Shown: positions 25,757 to 34,488 of the stretch, one piece after another
How positions within the stretch are numbered: the stretch's first letter is position 1
How the letters are laid out: every line of letters starts with the position of its first letter
NCBI RefSeq assembly: GCF_044872765.1
Contig: NZ_CP085253.1
Span: forward strand, 1,612,001-1,676,000
Direction: 5' to 3'
Source: Micrococcus sp023147585
Lineage (GTDB): Bacteria > Actinomycetota > Actinomycetes > Actinomycetales > Micrococcaceae
DNA: 64,000 bases
Program-made: the position numbers and the translations under genes
Notes under the pieces: generated by a model
What the model saw: the letters and a program-made list of their open reading frames with translations, nothing else
Told to the model about the DNA's origin: nothing
The model's database searches: none

Positions 25757-25774
25757 CTCCCCCGCGCGGGGGAG
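25757..25774. promoter_or_regulatory. Palindrome CTCCCCCGCGCGGGGGAG (site A)
   Basis: A perfect 18-bp palindrome just upstream of the -35 zone of the kinase/regulator operon at 25810. A near-identical copy (site B, 27911-27928) stands before the ABC-2 transporter that follows. I found this palindrome nowhere else in the window, so it is the best candidate binding site for the regulator at 27120. Confidence 0.6.
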
Positions 25775-25796
25775 GTGCCCCCGCCGCACCCGTCGC

Positions 25797-25802
25797 TAGG
25801 GT
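25797..25802 (+). promoter_or_regulatory. -10 hexamer (TAGGGT) of the second kinase gene
   Basis: TAGGGT lies 7 nt before the ATG at 25810 and decides the start over the in-frame GTG at 25801. Confidence 0.6.
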
Positions 25803-25809
25803 GGGGCGC

Positions 25810-27123
25810 ATGCCCGCCACCCCTGCCGTCGACGTCGTCCCGAGCCCCCCGGACGTGGCCGTCGGCGGCGCCACCGCCGGCGGCGGGCGCCCCCTCGTGC
25901 GCGCGCTGTCCCCCCGCTGGCGGCGCGCAGACGCGATCCTCGCCGCGGTGCTCGTGGTGGCCGGCGTCGAGCTGGCCTACCTCTCCGACTTCCTGGGCTC
26001 GATGCCGTGGAGGCAGGACGTCGGCTGGGTCGCCCTCGGCGCCGTCGCCCTGGCCCTCCCCCTCGCGTGGCGCCGGCGCTTCCCGGTGGCCGTCGCCGCG
26101 GTCGTCTCGCTGACGTACTTCGCGGTCTCCACGTGGGTGGGCGTCGAGCTCTACGCCTCGCAGGTGGTGCTGTTCCTCGCCTTCTACACGGTGGGGGCGT
26201 GGTGCCCGGACCGGCGGCGCGCGTTCTGGGCACGCACCGGGATCGCGGCGGTCATGGCCGTGTGGCTCGCGTGGGTCATGGTGGACGGCTTCAGCGACCC
26301 CGAGGTCGGCGAGCGCGGCGTCAACGCGTACTTCGCCATGGCCGGCATCCAGACCCTCGTCAACCTCGCCTACTTCGGCGCGGCGTGGCTCTTCGGGGAC
26401 CGCGCGTGGCGCCAGGCGCTCGCCCGCCAGGACCTCGAGGCCGCCCATGCGGAGATCCGCGCCCAGCAGGAGCGGCTCGCCGAGCAGGCCGTGTCCCTCG
26501 AGCGGCTGCGGATCGCCCGCGAGCTGCACGACGTCGTCGCACACCACGTCACCGCCATGGGCGTGCAGGCCGGCGCGGCACGGCTCACCCTGGCCGCGGA
26601 CCCCGACGCCGCCGCGCGCCACCTGCACGGCGTCGAGTCCTCCGCCCGCGAGGCGGTCGCCGAGCTCAAGACCATGGTCCACACCCTGCGCGACGACGCC
26701 GGCGCACACTCCGCCCTCCCCACCCTCGAGGACCTCGAGGGCCTCGTGGAGGAGGCACGGTCGGGGGGCCAGGACGTGCGCCTCACGCGGATCGGCCCCC
26801 CGCCCTCGCTCACCCCGCCCGCCGAGCTCGCCCTGTACCGGGTGGCGCAGGAGGGCCTCACCAACGCGCGCAAGCACGCGGGGCCGCGCGCCGCCGTCGA
26901 GGTGCGGCTGCGCACAGAGCCGGACCGCGTGGAGCTCGAGGTCAGCGACGACGGACGGGGCGCCCGCTCGGCCGGCCTCGCCTCCGGTGCCGGGCTGGGC
27001 CTGGTGGGCATGCAGGAGCGCGTCGCGTCGGTGGGCGGCGCGGTGCAGGCCGGACCGAAGGACTCCGGCGGATGGCTCGTGCGGGCCGAGGTGCCCGCCG
27101 TGATCGAGGAGGAGACCCCATGA
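25810..27123 (+). CDS. NarL-group sensor histidine kinase
   Basis: A 437-residue kinase. About five or six helices fill residues 40-195, followed by a coiled linker and a HisKA_3 domain with phospho-His240 (IARELHDVVAHHVTAMG). The HATPase_c domain carries LYRVAQEGLTNARKHAGP, SDDGRG and GAGLGLVGMQERVASVGG. Its stop overlaps the regulator's start (ATGA), so kinase and regulator are translationally coupled. With the ABC transporter at 27999-30064 it forms a sensor-regulator-transporter module; the signal is unknown. Confidence 0.92.
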   Translation: MPATPAVDVVPSPPDVAVGGATAGGGRPLVRALSPRWRRADAILAAVLVVAGVELAYLSDFLGSMPWRQDVGWVALGAVALALPLAWRRRFPVAVAAVVSLTYFAVSTWVGVELYASQVVLFLAFYTVGAWCPDRRRAFWARTGIAAVMAVWLAWVMVDGFSDPEVGERGVNAYFAMAGIQTLVNLAYFGAAWLFGDRAWRQALARQDLEAAHAEIRAQQERLAEQAVSLERLRIARELHDVVAHHVTAMGVQAGAARLTLAADPDAAARHLHGVESSAREAVAELKTMVHTLRDDAGAHSALPTLEDLEGLVEEARSGGQDVRLTRIGPPPSLTPPAELALYRVAQEGLTNARKHAGPRAAVEVRLRTEPDRVELEVSDDGRGARSAGLASGAGLGLVGMQERVASVGGAVQAGPKDSGGWLVRAEVPAVIEEETP

Positions 27124-27851
27124 CCCTGCGCGTCCTGCTGGTGGACGACCAGCCCCTGATCCGCGTGGGCTTCACCGCGATCCTGCGCTCCCAGCCCGAC
27201 CTGGAGGTGGTGGGCGAGGCCGGGGACGGGGAGGACGCGCTCCGCCTGGCCGCCGAGACGGACCCCGACGTGATCTGCATGGACGTGCAGATGCCGCGGC
27301 TGGACGGCGTGGAGGCCACGCGTCGGCTGGTGGCGGGCGGCACGCGGGCCGCCGTGCTCATCCTCACGACCTTCGACACGGACGAGGCGCTCTTCGCCGC
27401 CCTGACGGCCGGGGCCGCGGGCTTCCTGCTGAAGTCGGCCGGGCCGGAGGAGCTGATCGAGGCCGTGCGCGTGCTCGGCCGCGGCGACGCCCTGCTGGAC
27501 CCCCAGGTCACGCGCCGGGTGCTGCAGCGCATGACCGCCGGGGCCGGGGCGGCGCCGCCCCCGGCGGACGCGGCTCCCGCGGCCCCGGCACCCGCGGACC
27601 CCCTGCCCGCCGGGCCTGCGCGCGGCGTCGGGTCCGGAGCCGGGGCTGGGGACGGCGTCGGGCTGACGGCCCGGGAGGCCGAGGTGCTGCGCGCGATGGC
27701 CCGCGGGCTCTCCAACGGGGAGATCGCGCGCGAGCTGTTCGTGGGGGAGGCGACCGTGAAGACCCACGTGTCCAACGTGCTCCTGAAGACCGGCGCCCGG
27801 GACCGCGTGCACGCGGTGATCTGGGCGTTCCAGCGCGGGATGGCGGGCTGA
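27120..27851 (+). CDS. NarL/LuxR-family response regulator
   Basis: A 243-residue regulator with a receiver (VLLVDDQPLIR, phospho-Asp55 in VICMDVQMPRLDG, FLLKSAGPEE) and a LuxR-type HTH at the C-terminus (LTAREAEVLRAMARGLSN, EATVKTHVSNVLLKTGARDR). A Pro/Ala/Gly-rich linker of about 40 residues (about 140-180) separates the domains, longer than in the regulator at 19312. It overlaps the kinase gene by 4 bp. Likely targets are the two CTCCCCCG palindromes at 25757 and 27911. Confidence 0.92.
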   Translation: MTLRVLLVDDQPLIRVGFTAILRSQPDLEVVGEAGDGEDALRLAAETDPDVICMDVQMPRLDGVEATRRLVAGGTRAAVLILTTFDTDEALFAALTAGAAGFLLKSAGPEELIEAVRVLGRGDALLDPQVTRRVLQRMTAGAGAAPPPADAAPAAPAPADPLPAGPARGVGSGAGAGDGVGLTAREAEVLRAMARGLSNGEIARELFVGEATVKTHVSNVLLKTGARDRVHAVIWAFQRGMAG

Positions 27852-27910
27852 CGGGCGCGCCCCCCGACGCCTCCCCCGATGCGGACGGGCGGCTCCCGTC
27901 CGGCGGCCCC

Positions 27911-27928
27911 CTCCCCCGCCCGGGGGAG
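27911..27928. promoter_or_regulatory. Palindrome CTCCCCCGCCCGGGGGAG (site B)
   Basis: It differs from site A at one central base and lies about 80 bp before the ABC ATPase start. It also stands 59 bp past the regulator stop, so a terminator role is the rival reading; there is no T-tract. Confidence 0.5.
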
Positions 27929-27986
27929 AGGCGTCCCCGGCCGAAGTTCACCCCGGCGGCGGAGGCGCCGGCCGGCGTCGTCTCCC

Positions 27987-27992
27987 TAGCCT
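27987..27992 (+). promoter_or_regulatory. -10 hexamer (TAGCCT) of the ABC-2 operon
   Basis: TAGCCT lies 6 nt before the ATG at 27999. Confidence 0.6.
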
Positions 27993-27998
27993 GATGCC

Positions 27999-28883
27999 AT
28001 GATCAGCGTGACAGGCGTGAACAAGTCCTTCGGCGCGGCCCACGTGCTCAAGGACCTCTCCTTCGACATCCGCCCGGGCCTCATGACGGGATTCGTCGGC
28101 GGCAACGGCGCGGGCAAGACCACCACCATGCGCATCCTGCTCGGCGTGCTCACGCCGGACTCGGGGAGCATCGACGTGGACGGCGCGCCCATCACCGCGG
28201 ACTACCGTGCGGGCATCGGCTACATGCCGGAGGAGCGTGGGCTGTACCCCAAGATGGCGGTGCTGGACCAGCTCGTCTACCTGGGGCGGCTGCACGGGAT
28301 GGGCGGGGCGGCGGCGAAGGCCCGCGGGCTGGAGATGCTCGAGCGGCTCGGCCTCGCCGAGCGCGCCGGGAGCCGGCTGGAGGAGCTCTCCCTCGGCAAC
28401 CAGCAGCGCGCCCAGATCGCGGCGGCGCTCGTGCACGAGCCCGTGGCCCTCGTGCTCGACGAGCCGTTCTCCGGCCTCGACCCGAACGCCGTCGCCACCA
28501 CCCTGCAGGTGCTGCGCGAGACCGCGGACACCGGCGTGCCGGTGCTGTTCTCCTCCCACCAGCTCGACGTGGTGGAGCGCCTGTGCGACGAGCTGGTGAT
28601 CCTGGCGGACGGCCGCGTCCGCGCCGCCGGCACCCGCGCACAGCTGCTCGCCGCCCACGCCGAGCCCGAATGGGAGCTCGTCGCCGACACCGACACCGGC
28701 TGGGTGCGCGGGATGCAGGGGGTGGAGGTCCTCGCCTTCGACGGCGGCCGCGCCCGCTTCCGCGCCGTCGACGAGGCCGCCGCGCAGTCCGTCCTCGGCG
28801 AGGCCGTCACCCGGGGCGGCGTCCGCCGCTTCGGCCCCGTCCCCCGCACCCTGCACGAGATCTTCACGGAGGTCACCCGATGA
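27999..28883 (+). CDS. ABC transporter ATP-binding protein (ABC-2 type)
   Basis: A 294-residue ATPase with Walker A GGNGAGKT, Q-loop-like YMPEERGLYPKM, signature SLGNQQR, Walker B LVLDEPFSGLDP and H-loop SSHQLD. The C-terminal 80 residues are the DUF4162-type tail found in ABC-2 (drug/antibiotic/Na+ efflux, NatA-like) ATPases. Its stop overlaps the permease start (ATGA). It probably provides energy for export by the product of 28880-30064, under the two-component system just upstream. Confidence 0.92.
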   Translation: MISVTGVNKSFGAAHVLKDLSFDIRPGLMTGFVGGNGAGKTTTMRILLGVLTPDSGSIDVDGAPITADYRAGIGYMPEERGLYPKMAVLDQLVYLGRLHGMGGAAAKARGLEMLERLGLAERAGSRLEELSLGNQQRAQIAAALVHEPVALVLDEPFSGLDPNAVATTLQVLRETADTGVPVLFSSHQLDVVERLCDELVILADGRVRAAGTRAQLLAAHAEPEWELVADTDTGWVRGMQGVEVLAFDGGRARFRAVDEAAAQSVLGEAVTRGGVRRFGPVPRTLHEIFTEVTR

Positions 28884-30064
28884 GCGCCGCCCACCCCGCA
28901 CCGATGCCGGCCACGGGCCCGTCGCACCAGGTCGCCGGAGTCACCCCGACGTCCGCGCCGCGGCTCCGCCGATCCCGCCGCACCCCGTTCTGGGCCGCCG
29001 TCGGCACCGTGGCCGCCCGCGAGATGCGGGTCAAGGCCGCTTCCAAGGCGTTCGTGATCACGACGCTCATCGTGATCGCGGCGGCGCTGGCCGCGACCCT
29101 GCTCGCCCCGCGACTGGGCGAGCTGCTCGCCGGCGACGCGACGCCCGTGGCCGCCGTCGAGCCGACCGCCCCGGCGGTGGGCGCCCTCGGCGAGGGCTAC
29201 GAGACGCGGACCGTGGGCGACGTGGCCGCGGCGCGGGCCGCGGTGGAGAGCGGGGAGGTGAGCGCCGCCGTCGTGCCGGACCCGCAGAGCCCGTCCGGAC
29301 TGGGCGTGCTGGCGATGACCGACGTGCCCACCGACCTGGTGCAGGCGCTGTCCACCAGCCCGTCGGTGGCGCTGCTGGACCCGACCGCGCCGAGCCCGCT
29401 GCTGCGCTCCTTCATCGCCCTGGGCTTCGGGCTGGTGTTCTTCATGGCCGCGGTGACGTTCGGCCAGCAGATCGCGGTGTCCGTGATCGAGGAGAAGCAG
29501 TCGCGGATCGTGGAGATCCTCCTGGCCGCCGTGCCCGCGCGCGCCATGATGGCCGGCAAGGTGCTGGGCAACGCGGCGATGGCGATCCTGCAGGTCGCGC
29601 TCGTGGCCGGGGCCCTGCTGCTGGGGATGCAGATCAACGGCGACGTGCTGCCGCTGGACGGCCTGGGCGTGCCGATCCTGTGGTTCGTGGTGCTGTTCAG
29701 CATCGGCTTCGTGATGCTCGCGGCGCTGTACGCGGCGGCGGCGTCCATGGTGTCGCGGCAGGAGGACATCGGCTCCACGTCCATGCCCGTGATGCTGATG
29801 ATCATGCTCCCGTACGTCGGGGTGATCATGTTCAACGACAACCCGGACGCGCTGCGGATCATGAGCTGGATCCCGTTCTCGGCGCCGGTGGCCGTGCCGC
29901 TGCGGATCTTCCTGGGGCAGGGGCAGAGGTGGGAGCACGTGCTCTCGCTCGGGATCCTCGTGGCGGCGACCGCCCTGGCCATCTGGCTCGCGGCAGCGAT
30001 CTACGAGAGGTCCATCCTGCGGACCGGCAAGGCGCTGACGTGGCGGAAGGCGCTGCGGGGCTGA
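28880..30064 (+). CDS. ABC-2 type permease (NatB-like)
   Basis: A 394-residue permease with one N-terminal helix (about 48-70), an extracytoplasmic region (about 72-175) and five or six helices from residue 178 to 385. SVIEEKQSRIVEILLAAVP is the conserved amphipathic segment of ABC-2 permeases of the YhaP/NatB group. It forms the transporter with the ATPase at 27999, with which it overlaps by 4 bp. The substrate is unknown; cations, bacitracin-like drugs or lipids are usual. Confidence 0.9.
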   Translation: MSAAHPAPMPATGPSHQVAGVTPTSAPRLRRSRRTPFWAAVGTVAAREMRVKAASKAFVITTLIVIAAALAATLLAPRLGELLAGDATPVAAVEPTAPAVGALGEGYETRTVGDVAAARAAVESGEVSAAVVPDPQSPSGLGVLAMTDVPTDLVQALSTSPSVALLDPTAPSPLLRSFIALGFGLVFFMAAVTFGQQIAVSVIEEKQSRIVEILLAAVPARAMMAGKVLGNAAMAILQVALVAGALLLGMQINGDVLPLDGLGVPILWFVVLFSIGFVMLAALYAAAASMVSRQEDIGSTSMPVMLMIMLPYVGVIMFNDNPDALRIMSWIPFSAPVAVPLRIFLGQGQRWEHVLSLGILVAATALAIWLAAAIYERSILRTGKALTWRKALRG

Positions 30065-30148
30065 CGCGCGGGGTGAGGTCGCCGCGCACCACGACGTCGT
30101 CCGGAGCGGTCAGGCGCGAGGCGCGGAGCGCGGGGCGCCGCCTCGGGC

Positions 30149-32017
30149 TCAGCCGTGGATGCCGTACTCCTTGAGCATCCTCTTGGCCTCCTTGGTGCCA
30201 GCCTGCTGCAGCTGGAGCAGCTGGGCGTAGATGCCTCCGCTGCGCGAGAGCTCCGCGGGCGTCCCGATCTCCTCCACGCGACCGGCGCGCAGCGTGACGA
30301 TCCGGTCCACGGAGGCGATCGTGCTCAGGCGGTGCGCCACGATCAGGCTCGTCCGGCCCACCATGAGCTCCTCGAGCGCGGCCTGCACGAGGCGCTCGGA
30401 ACGGGTGTCGAGGGCGGACGTGGCCTCGTCCAGCACCAGGATCGGCGCGTCCTTGAGCACCGCCCGCGCCACCGCGATGCGCTGCTTCTGCCCGCCGGAG
30501 AGCCGTAGGCCGCGCTCGCCGATGATCTGCTCGTAGCCGTGGTCGAAGCCCTCCACGAACGAGTCCGCGTACGCCGCCTTCGCCGCGGCGCGCACCCGCT
30601 CGTCGGTGGCGTCCGGGTCGGCGTAGGCGATGTTCTCCCGCACGGTCCCGGAGAACAGGAACGGCTCCTGGAACACGGTGGCGATCGAGCCGCGCACCGC
30701 GGCCAGGTCCAGCCCCGCGACGTCGTTCCCGAACACCTCGATCCGCCCGTCTCCCACGGGATAGAGCCCCATGAGCAGGTTCGTGATCGTGGACTTGCCG
30801 CCGCCGGACTCCCCCACGAATGCGATCTTCTCGCCCACGCCCGCCTCGAAGGTGACGCGGTCGAGCACGGGGCGGGCGGCGTCGTCGTCGTAGGCGAACG
30901 TCACGTCCGTGAAGCGGACGGCGGGGACGTCCGCGGGAAGCGGCACTGTCTCGCCCTCGACGACGTCGGCGCGCGCCTCCGCCGGCCCGTTCGGGACAGC
31001 ACGCACCTCCCCCGCCTCGAGCGCCCGTCCGCCCGCGCGCTCCCGCTCCTCCTCGAGCACGGCGAAGTAGTCCTTCGACCCGGCCACGGCGCGCTGCGCG
31101 GAGTCCACGAGGTAGCTCATGGAGAAGATCGGCTGGCGGGCCATGTTCATCAGCTGCAGGAGGATCACCATGTCCCCCACCGAGAACAGCCCCTGCGCCG
31201 TCCGCACGAACACGATGAGGTACATCAGCCCGAAGACCACGTTCATGGCGAGCCGGCGCCACGCATCCATGCCGTGCCAGAACCGGGACTGCGTGCGGGT
31301 GAGCCCCACGGTCTTGGTGAACCGCTCGCGGAACCCGGCGAGCTCGTGCTCCTGCCGGTTGTAGGCGCGCACCACGGCCATCTGGGAGACCACCTCGGCG
31401 AAGCGTCCCGAGGCGACGTCCACCTCGGTGTTCTTCTCCCCCTCCCACACCTGCCACTTCGTCGAGGTCTTGGCGGTGAGCCACATGTACACGGGGAACA
31501 CCACGGCCAGCAGGACCGCGAGGGGCCACCAGTAGAACCCCGTGATCACCAGGACCGCGGCGGTGGTGATGAGCATGGTGAACGCGTTGTTCGCGAAGAA
31601 CTGCAGGAACTGGGTGAGCTCCGTGATGGAGCGGTTCAGCCGGTTGGTGATGCGGCCGGTGAGCGCGGTGTCGAAGTACCGCTGCGGCAGGTGCAGCAGG
31701 TGCTCGAAGTACCGCGTGGAGAGGACGGTTCGCATGCGCGCGGCCATCACGTCTCCCCAGTAGCCGCCCACGCTCACCACCGCGGTGGCGGCCACCTCGA
31801 CGGCGAGGAACGCGACCGCCAGCCAGGTCACCGCGGTGACGGCCTCGGCCACACCGGTCCGCCCGGCCACGGCGTCCACGATCCGGTCCGTGGCCGCGCC
31901 GATGAGGAACGGGGTGGCGAGGCTGAGCAGCGCGGCCAGCACGGAGCTGACGGCGATGCCGAGGTAGAGCGGGTTCAGCTGGGGCGCGAAGCGCAGGATG
32001 CGCAGCAGGGAGGTCAC
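30149..32017 (-). CDS. ABC exporter, fused permease-ATPase
   Basis: A 622-residue ABCB-type half-transporter. Six helices lie within residues 15-320. The ATPase domain (about 370-605) has Walker A GESGGGKST, Q-loop FQEPFLFSGTVRENI, signature LSGGQKQRIAVARA, Walker B ILVLDEATSALD and H-loop VAHRLST. A 50-residue linker rich in Glu/Ala lies between the domains. It probably works as a homodimer. It is transcribed alone from a GTG with a TAGCCT hexamer 6 nt upstream. It is closer in layout to drug or lipid exporters than to type I secretion ATPases. Confidence 0.92.
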   Translation of the reverse strand: MTSLLRILRFAPQLNPLYLGIAVSSVLAALLSLATPFLIGAATDRIVDAVAGRTGVAEAVTAVTWLAVAFLAVEVAATAVVSVGGYWGDVMAARMRTVLSTRYFEHLLHLPQRYFDTALTGRITNRLNRSITELTQFLQFFANNAFTMLITTAAVLVITGFYWWPLAVLLAVVFPVYMWLTAKTSTKWQVWEGEKNTEVDVASGRFAEVVSQMAVVRAYNRQEHELAGFRERFTKTVGLTRTQSRFWHGMDAWRRLAMNVVFGLMYLIVFVRTAQGLFSVGDMVILLQLMNMARQPIFSMSYLVDSAQRAVAGSKDYFAVLEEERERAGGRALEAGEVRAVPNGPAEARADVVEGETVPLPADVPAVRFTDVTFAYDDDAARPVLDRVTFEAGVGEKIAFVGESGGGKSTITNLLMGLYPVGDGRIEVFGNDVAGLDLAAVRGSIATVFQEPFLFSGTVRENIAYADPDATDERVRAAAKAAYADSFVEGFDHGYEQIIGERGLRLSGGQKQRIAVARAVLKDAPILVLDEATSALDTRSERLVQAALEELMVGRTSLIVAHRLSTIASVDRIVTLRAGRVEEIGTPAELSRSGGIYAQLLQLQQAGTKEAKRMLKEYGIHG

Positions 32018-32023
32018 CGGGCC

Positions 32024-32029
32024 AGGCTA
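32024..32029 (-). promoter_or_regulatory. -10 hexamer (TAGCCT) of the ABC exporter gene
   Basis: TAGCCT lies 6 nt before the GTG at 32017. Confidence 0.6.
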
Positions 32030-32075
32030 GTGGCCGGGGCGGGCATCGGCGCGGGCCGGTCGGCCCGCGCCGACG

Positions 32076-32546
32076 TCAGAACGGGGGCGTGGCGGCGACG
32101 GCGGCCAGCACGGGGTGCAGCAGCGGGGCCACGCCGTGCCCGCCCGGTGCGGCCGGGGCGGCGGGGTCCATCCAGTGCAGCTCGACGATCTCGTCCGTCG
32201 GCTCGGGGACCTCGTGCCGGGCGACGGGCCGCCACAGCGCGAACACCTCCGAGTGCAGGGCGGCACCGGGCTCGTTGGCGGCGGCGGTGTCCCACGCGCC
32301 CAGGCGGGTCAGCTCGTCCGGGCGCAGGCACAGCCCGGTCTCCTCGGCCACCTCGCGGACGGCGGTGACCACGGGGGCCTCGCCGGGCAGGTGCTTGCCA
32401 CCGGGGAACATGAACATGGCGGTGCCAGCCTTGCGGACGGTCAGCACGCGACGGTCCGGGCGGGCCAGCACGACGGCGGAGACGCGGATGACCTCCACGG
32501 CCGCGACGGTCGGCGTGCGGGCGGAGTCGGAGGGGGAAGGACTCAT
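32076..32546 (-). CDS. Nudix hydrolase
   Basis: A 156-residue protein with a Nudix box (GGKHLPGEAPVVTAVREVAEETGL region, residues about 49-72) that holds the REVAEE metal-binding core. Nudix enzymes split X-linked nucleoside diphosphates such as oxidised nucleotides, ADP-ribose or CoA. No specificity motif is clear. The start lies 25 bp after the stop of the converging-side LysE gene on the same strand, so the two may share a transcript. Confidence 0.88.
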   Translation of the reverse strand: MSPSPSDSARTPTVAAVEVIRVSAVVLARPDRRVLTVRKAGTAMFMFPGGKHLPGEAPVVTAVREVAEETGLCLRPDELTRLGAWDTAAANEPGAALHSEVFALWRPVARHEVPEPTDEIVELHWMDPAAPAAPGGHGVAPLLHPVLAAVAATPPF

Positions 32547-32571
32547 GCCCCCATCATCCTCCCCGGGCGGC

Positions 32572-33402
32572 TCAGAGGAGCGTGAGCCCCACCTTCACGG
32601 CGATTCCCAGCATGAGCACGCCCACCACGGCGTCCACGATCCGCCACGTCCGCGCCGAGTCCATGGACGGGGCGAGCTTCGTGCCGCCCCAGCCGAGCGC
32701 GGTGAACCAGACCAGCGAGGCCGCCACCGCGCCGCCCACGTACGTCCACTTCGCCGCCCCGAACGTCTGCGCGAAGGTGCCCATCATGACCACGGTGTCG
32801 AGGATGGCGTGCGGGTTCACCAGGGAGACGGACAGCGCCAGCAGGATGATCCGCGGCAGCGGCGTCTGCGGGCGGTCCAGCGCCACGCGGCGCGGCTGCA
32901 CGCGCTGCCGCACCGCCACCGAACCGCCGCCCGAGGGGGCGCCGAAGCCGGGCGCGGCGTCGTCGTGACGCCCGACGCCGGCCCCGGCCGGCTCGCGATC
33001 GGCCAGGCGGCCGGTGGCCGGGTCGATCAGCGGCAGCTCGCCGGTGAGGACCGCGAGGTCGATGCGGTCGGGGCCGTGCCCGGTCCCCTCGACGTCCGCG
33101 GCCGCGGTGGTGAGGGTCCGGTCCCCGCGCCAGGCGGAGCGCAGCGCGCCCGCGGCGAAACCGAGGAGGTAGACCACGCCGGCCACGGTCAGCACGGGCA
33201 CGAGCCACGGCCAGCGCTCGGCCACCACGCCCACGCCGCCGGCGCCGAGCACGAGCAGCGCCACATCGGCCACGAAGCACACGGTCAAGACGGTCCACAC
33301 GCGGTCGCGTCGGACGATCTGGCGCAACAGGAACAGGGTCTGCGCGCCGATGGCGACGATGAGGGCGAGGTAGGTCAGGAATCCGGTGGCGAAGATGGTC
33401 AC
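32572..33402 (-). CDS. lysE: LysE/ArgO-family amino-acid exporter
   Basis: A 276-residue membrane protein with helices typical of LysE: FATGFLTYLALIVAIGAQTLFLLRQ at the start and LSVSLVNPHAILDTVVMMG later. The family exports lysine and arginine when they build up. Between helices three and four is a hydrophilic insert of about 75 residues (about 95-170), absent from the usual 200-210-residue members. The GTG start at 33402 is supported by a TATCCT hexamer 6 nt upstream. It is divergent from a LysR regulator, the standard lysE-lysG/argO-argP layout. Confidence 0.85.
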   Translation of the reverse strand: MTIFATGFLTYLALIVAIGAQTLFLLRQIVRRDRVWTVLTVCFVADVALLVLGAGGVGVVAERWPWLVPVLTVAGVVYLLGFAAGALRSAWRGDRTLTTAAADVEGTGHGPDRIDLAVLTGELPLIDPATGRLADREPAGAGVGRHDDAAPGFGAPSGGGSVAVRQRVQPRRVALDRPQTPLPRIILLALSVSLVNPHAILDTVVMMGTFAQTFGAAKWTYVGGAVAASLVWFTALGWGGTKLAPSMDSARTWRIVDAVVGVLMLGIAVKVGLTLL

Positions 33403-33408
33403 CGAGCG

Positions 33409-33414
33409 AGGATA
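33409..33414 (-). promoter_or_regulatory. -10 hexamer (TATCCT) of lysE
   Basis: TATCCT lies 6 nt before the GTG at 33402. Confidence 0.55.
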
Positions 33415-33441
33415 GGAGCCGTCCCGCGTCCGTGCCATCGC

Positions 33442-33463
33442 GATCTTCTTCAAGATCTGAAGA
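33442..33463. promoter_or_regulatory. LysR-type operator between lysE and its regulator
   Basis: Two overlapping dyads, GATCTT/AAGATC (33442-33457) and TCTTCA/TGAAGA (33447-33463), lie in the 93-bp divergent gap. The T-N11-A-like dyad is what LysR regulators bind. Confidence 0.6.
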
Positions 33464-33495
33464 CATCCTTCATGACCACCCCTACCCTGGACCGC

Positions 33496-34395
33496 ATGAA
33501 CTCCGACCACCTGCGCGCCCTCGTCGCGGCCGTCGACCACGGCACCTTCGACGCCGCCGCGGACACCCTGCGGATCTCCGGCTCGGCCTTCTCGCAGCGG
33601 ATCAAGGCCCTGGAGCGGCAGGTGGGCCAGGTGCTCCTGGCCCGCACCGTCCCCGTCCGGCCGACCGCGGCCGGAGAGCGCCTGCTCCGTCTCGCCCGGC
33701 AGGCCCTCGCGCTCGAGGACGAGGCGCTCGCCGCGCTCGGCCACGGCGACGGAGGCCGCGTGCCGCTGCGCGTGGCCCTCAACGCGGACTCACTCGACAC
33801 GTGGTGGGAGCCCGTGCTGCGCGAGGCGGCGACGTGGGACGACGTCGTCCTGCAGATGCAGTCCGAGGACCAGGAGCACACCGCCGTCCTGCTGCGGGAC
33901 GGCGCGGTGGTGGCCGCGGTGACGGACGACCCCACGCCCGTGGCGGGATGCACCTCCACCCCGCTGGGCACGATGCGCTATCACGCGGTGTGCGCGTCCT
34001 TCCTGCTGGAGCTGCACCGCGACGCGCGAGGCCGGGTCGACTTCGGCACGCTGCCGATCGTGGACTACGGCCCCCGCGACGGCCTGCAGCACACGGTGCT
34101 GCGCCGCGTCACCCGCGGCCGGCCCGTGGCCGACCCGCCGACCCACCTCGTACCCTCCGTGCACTCCTATCTGCGGGCGGTGGAGCTCGGGCTGGGCTGG
34201 GGCATGCTCCCCTCGGTGCAGATCCCGCCGGGCGTGCTCGAGGGCCGGCACCCCGATCTCGAGCCGATCCCGGCCCTCGGCGCGGTCGACGTGCACCTGC
34301 ACTGGCAGCGCTGGACGGCCGGGACCGCAGCCCTGGACCGGCTCACCGACGCGGTGCTTCGCGCCGCGCCCTCGGCGGGGGACACGGCGGACTGA
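33496..34395 (+). CDS. lysG: LysR-family regulator (LysG/ArgP-like)
   Basis: A 299-residue regulator. The N-terminal winged HTH (about 1-60) reads NSDHLRALVAAVDHGTFDAAA and SAFSQRIKALERQVGQVLLAR; the effector domain follows (about 88-290). The SxFSQRIKALE recognition helix and the divergent lysE gene identify it as the LysG/ArgP type, which activates export when lysine or arginine is high. An in-frame ATG at 33472 would add eight residues; neither start has a Shine-Dalgarno sequence, and the shorter one matches the family better. Confidence 0.87.
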   Translation: MNSDHLRALVAAVDHGTFDAAADTLRISGSAFSQRIKALERQVGQVLLARTVPVRPTAAGERLLRLARQALALEDEALAALGHGDGGRVPLRVALNADSLDTWWEPVLREAATWDDVVLQMQSEDQEHTAVLLRDGAVVAAVTDDPTPVAGCTSTPLGTMRYHAVCASFLLELHRDARGRVDFGTLPIVDYGPRDGLQHTVLRRVTRGRPVADPPTHLVPSVHSYLRAVELGLGWGMLPSVQIPPGVLEGRHPDLEPIPALGAVDVHLHWQRWTAGTAALDRLTDAVLRAAPSAGDTAD

Positions 34396-34426
34396 GGGGC
34401 GGAGTCGAGACCCGCCCGGACGCACC

Positions 34427-34455
34427 GCGACCCCCGCCTCAGGGGCGGGGGTCGC
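34427..34455. terminator. Bidirectional terminator hairpin
   Basis: A perfect 12-bp stem (GCGACCCCCGCC and complement) with a 5-nt loop lies between two converging genes (lysG and the secreted protein at 34489). Confidence 0.65.
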
Positions 34456-34488
34456 AGTCGCGGGCCGCTCGGGGCGGCCGGGGTCGGG

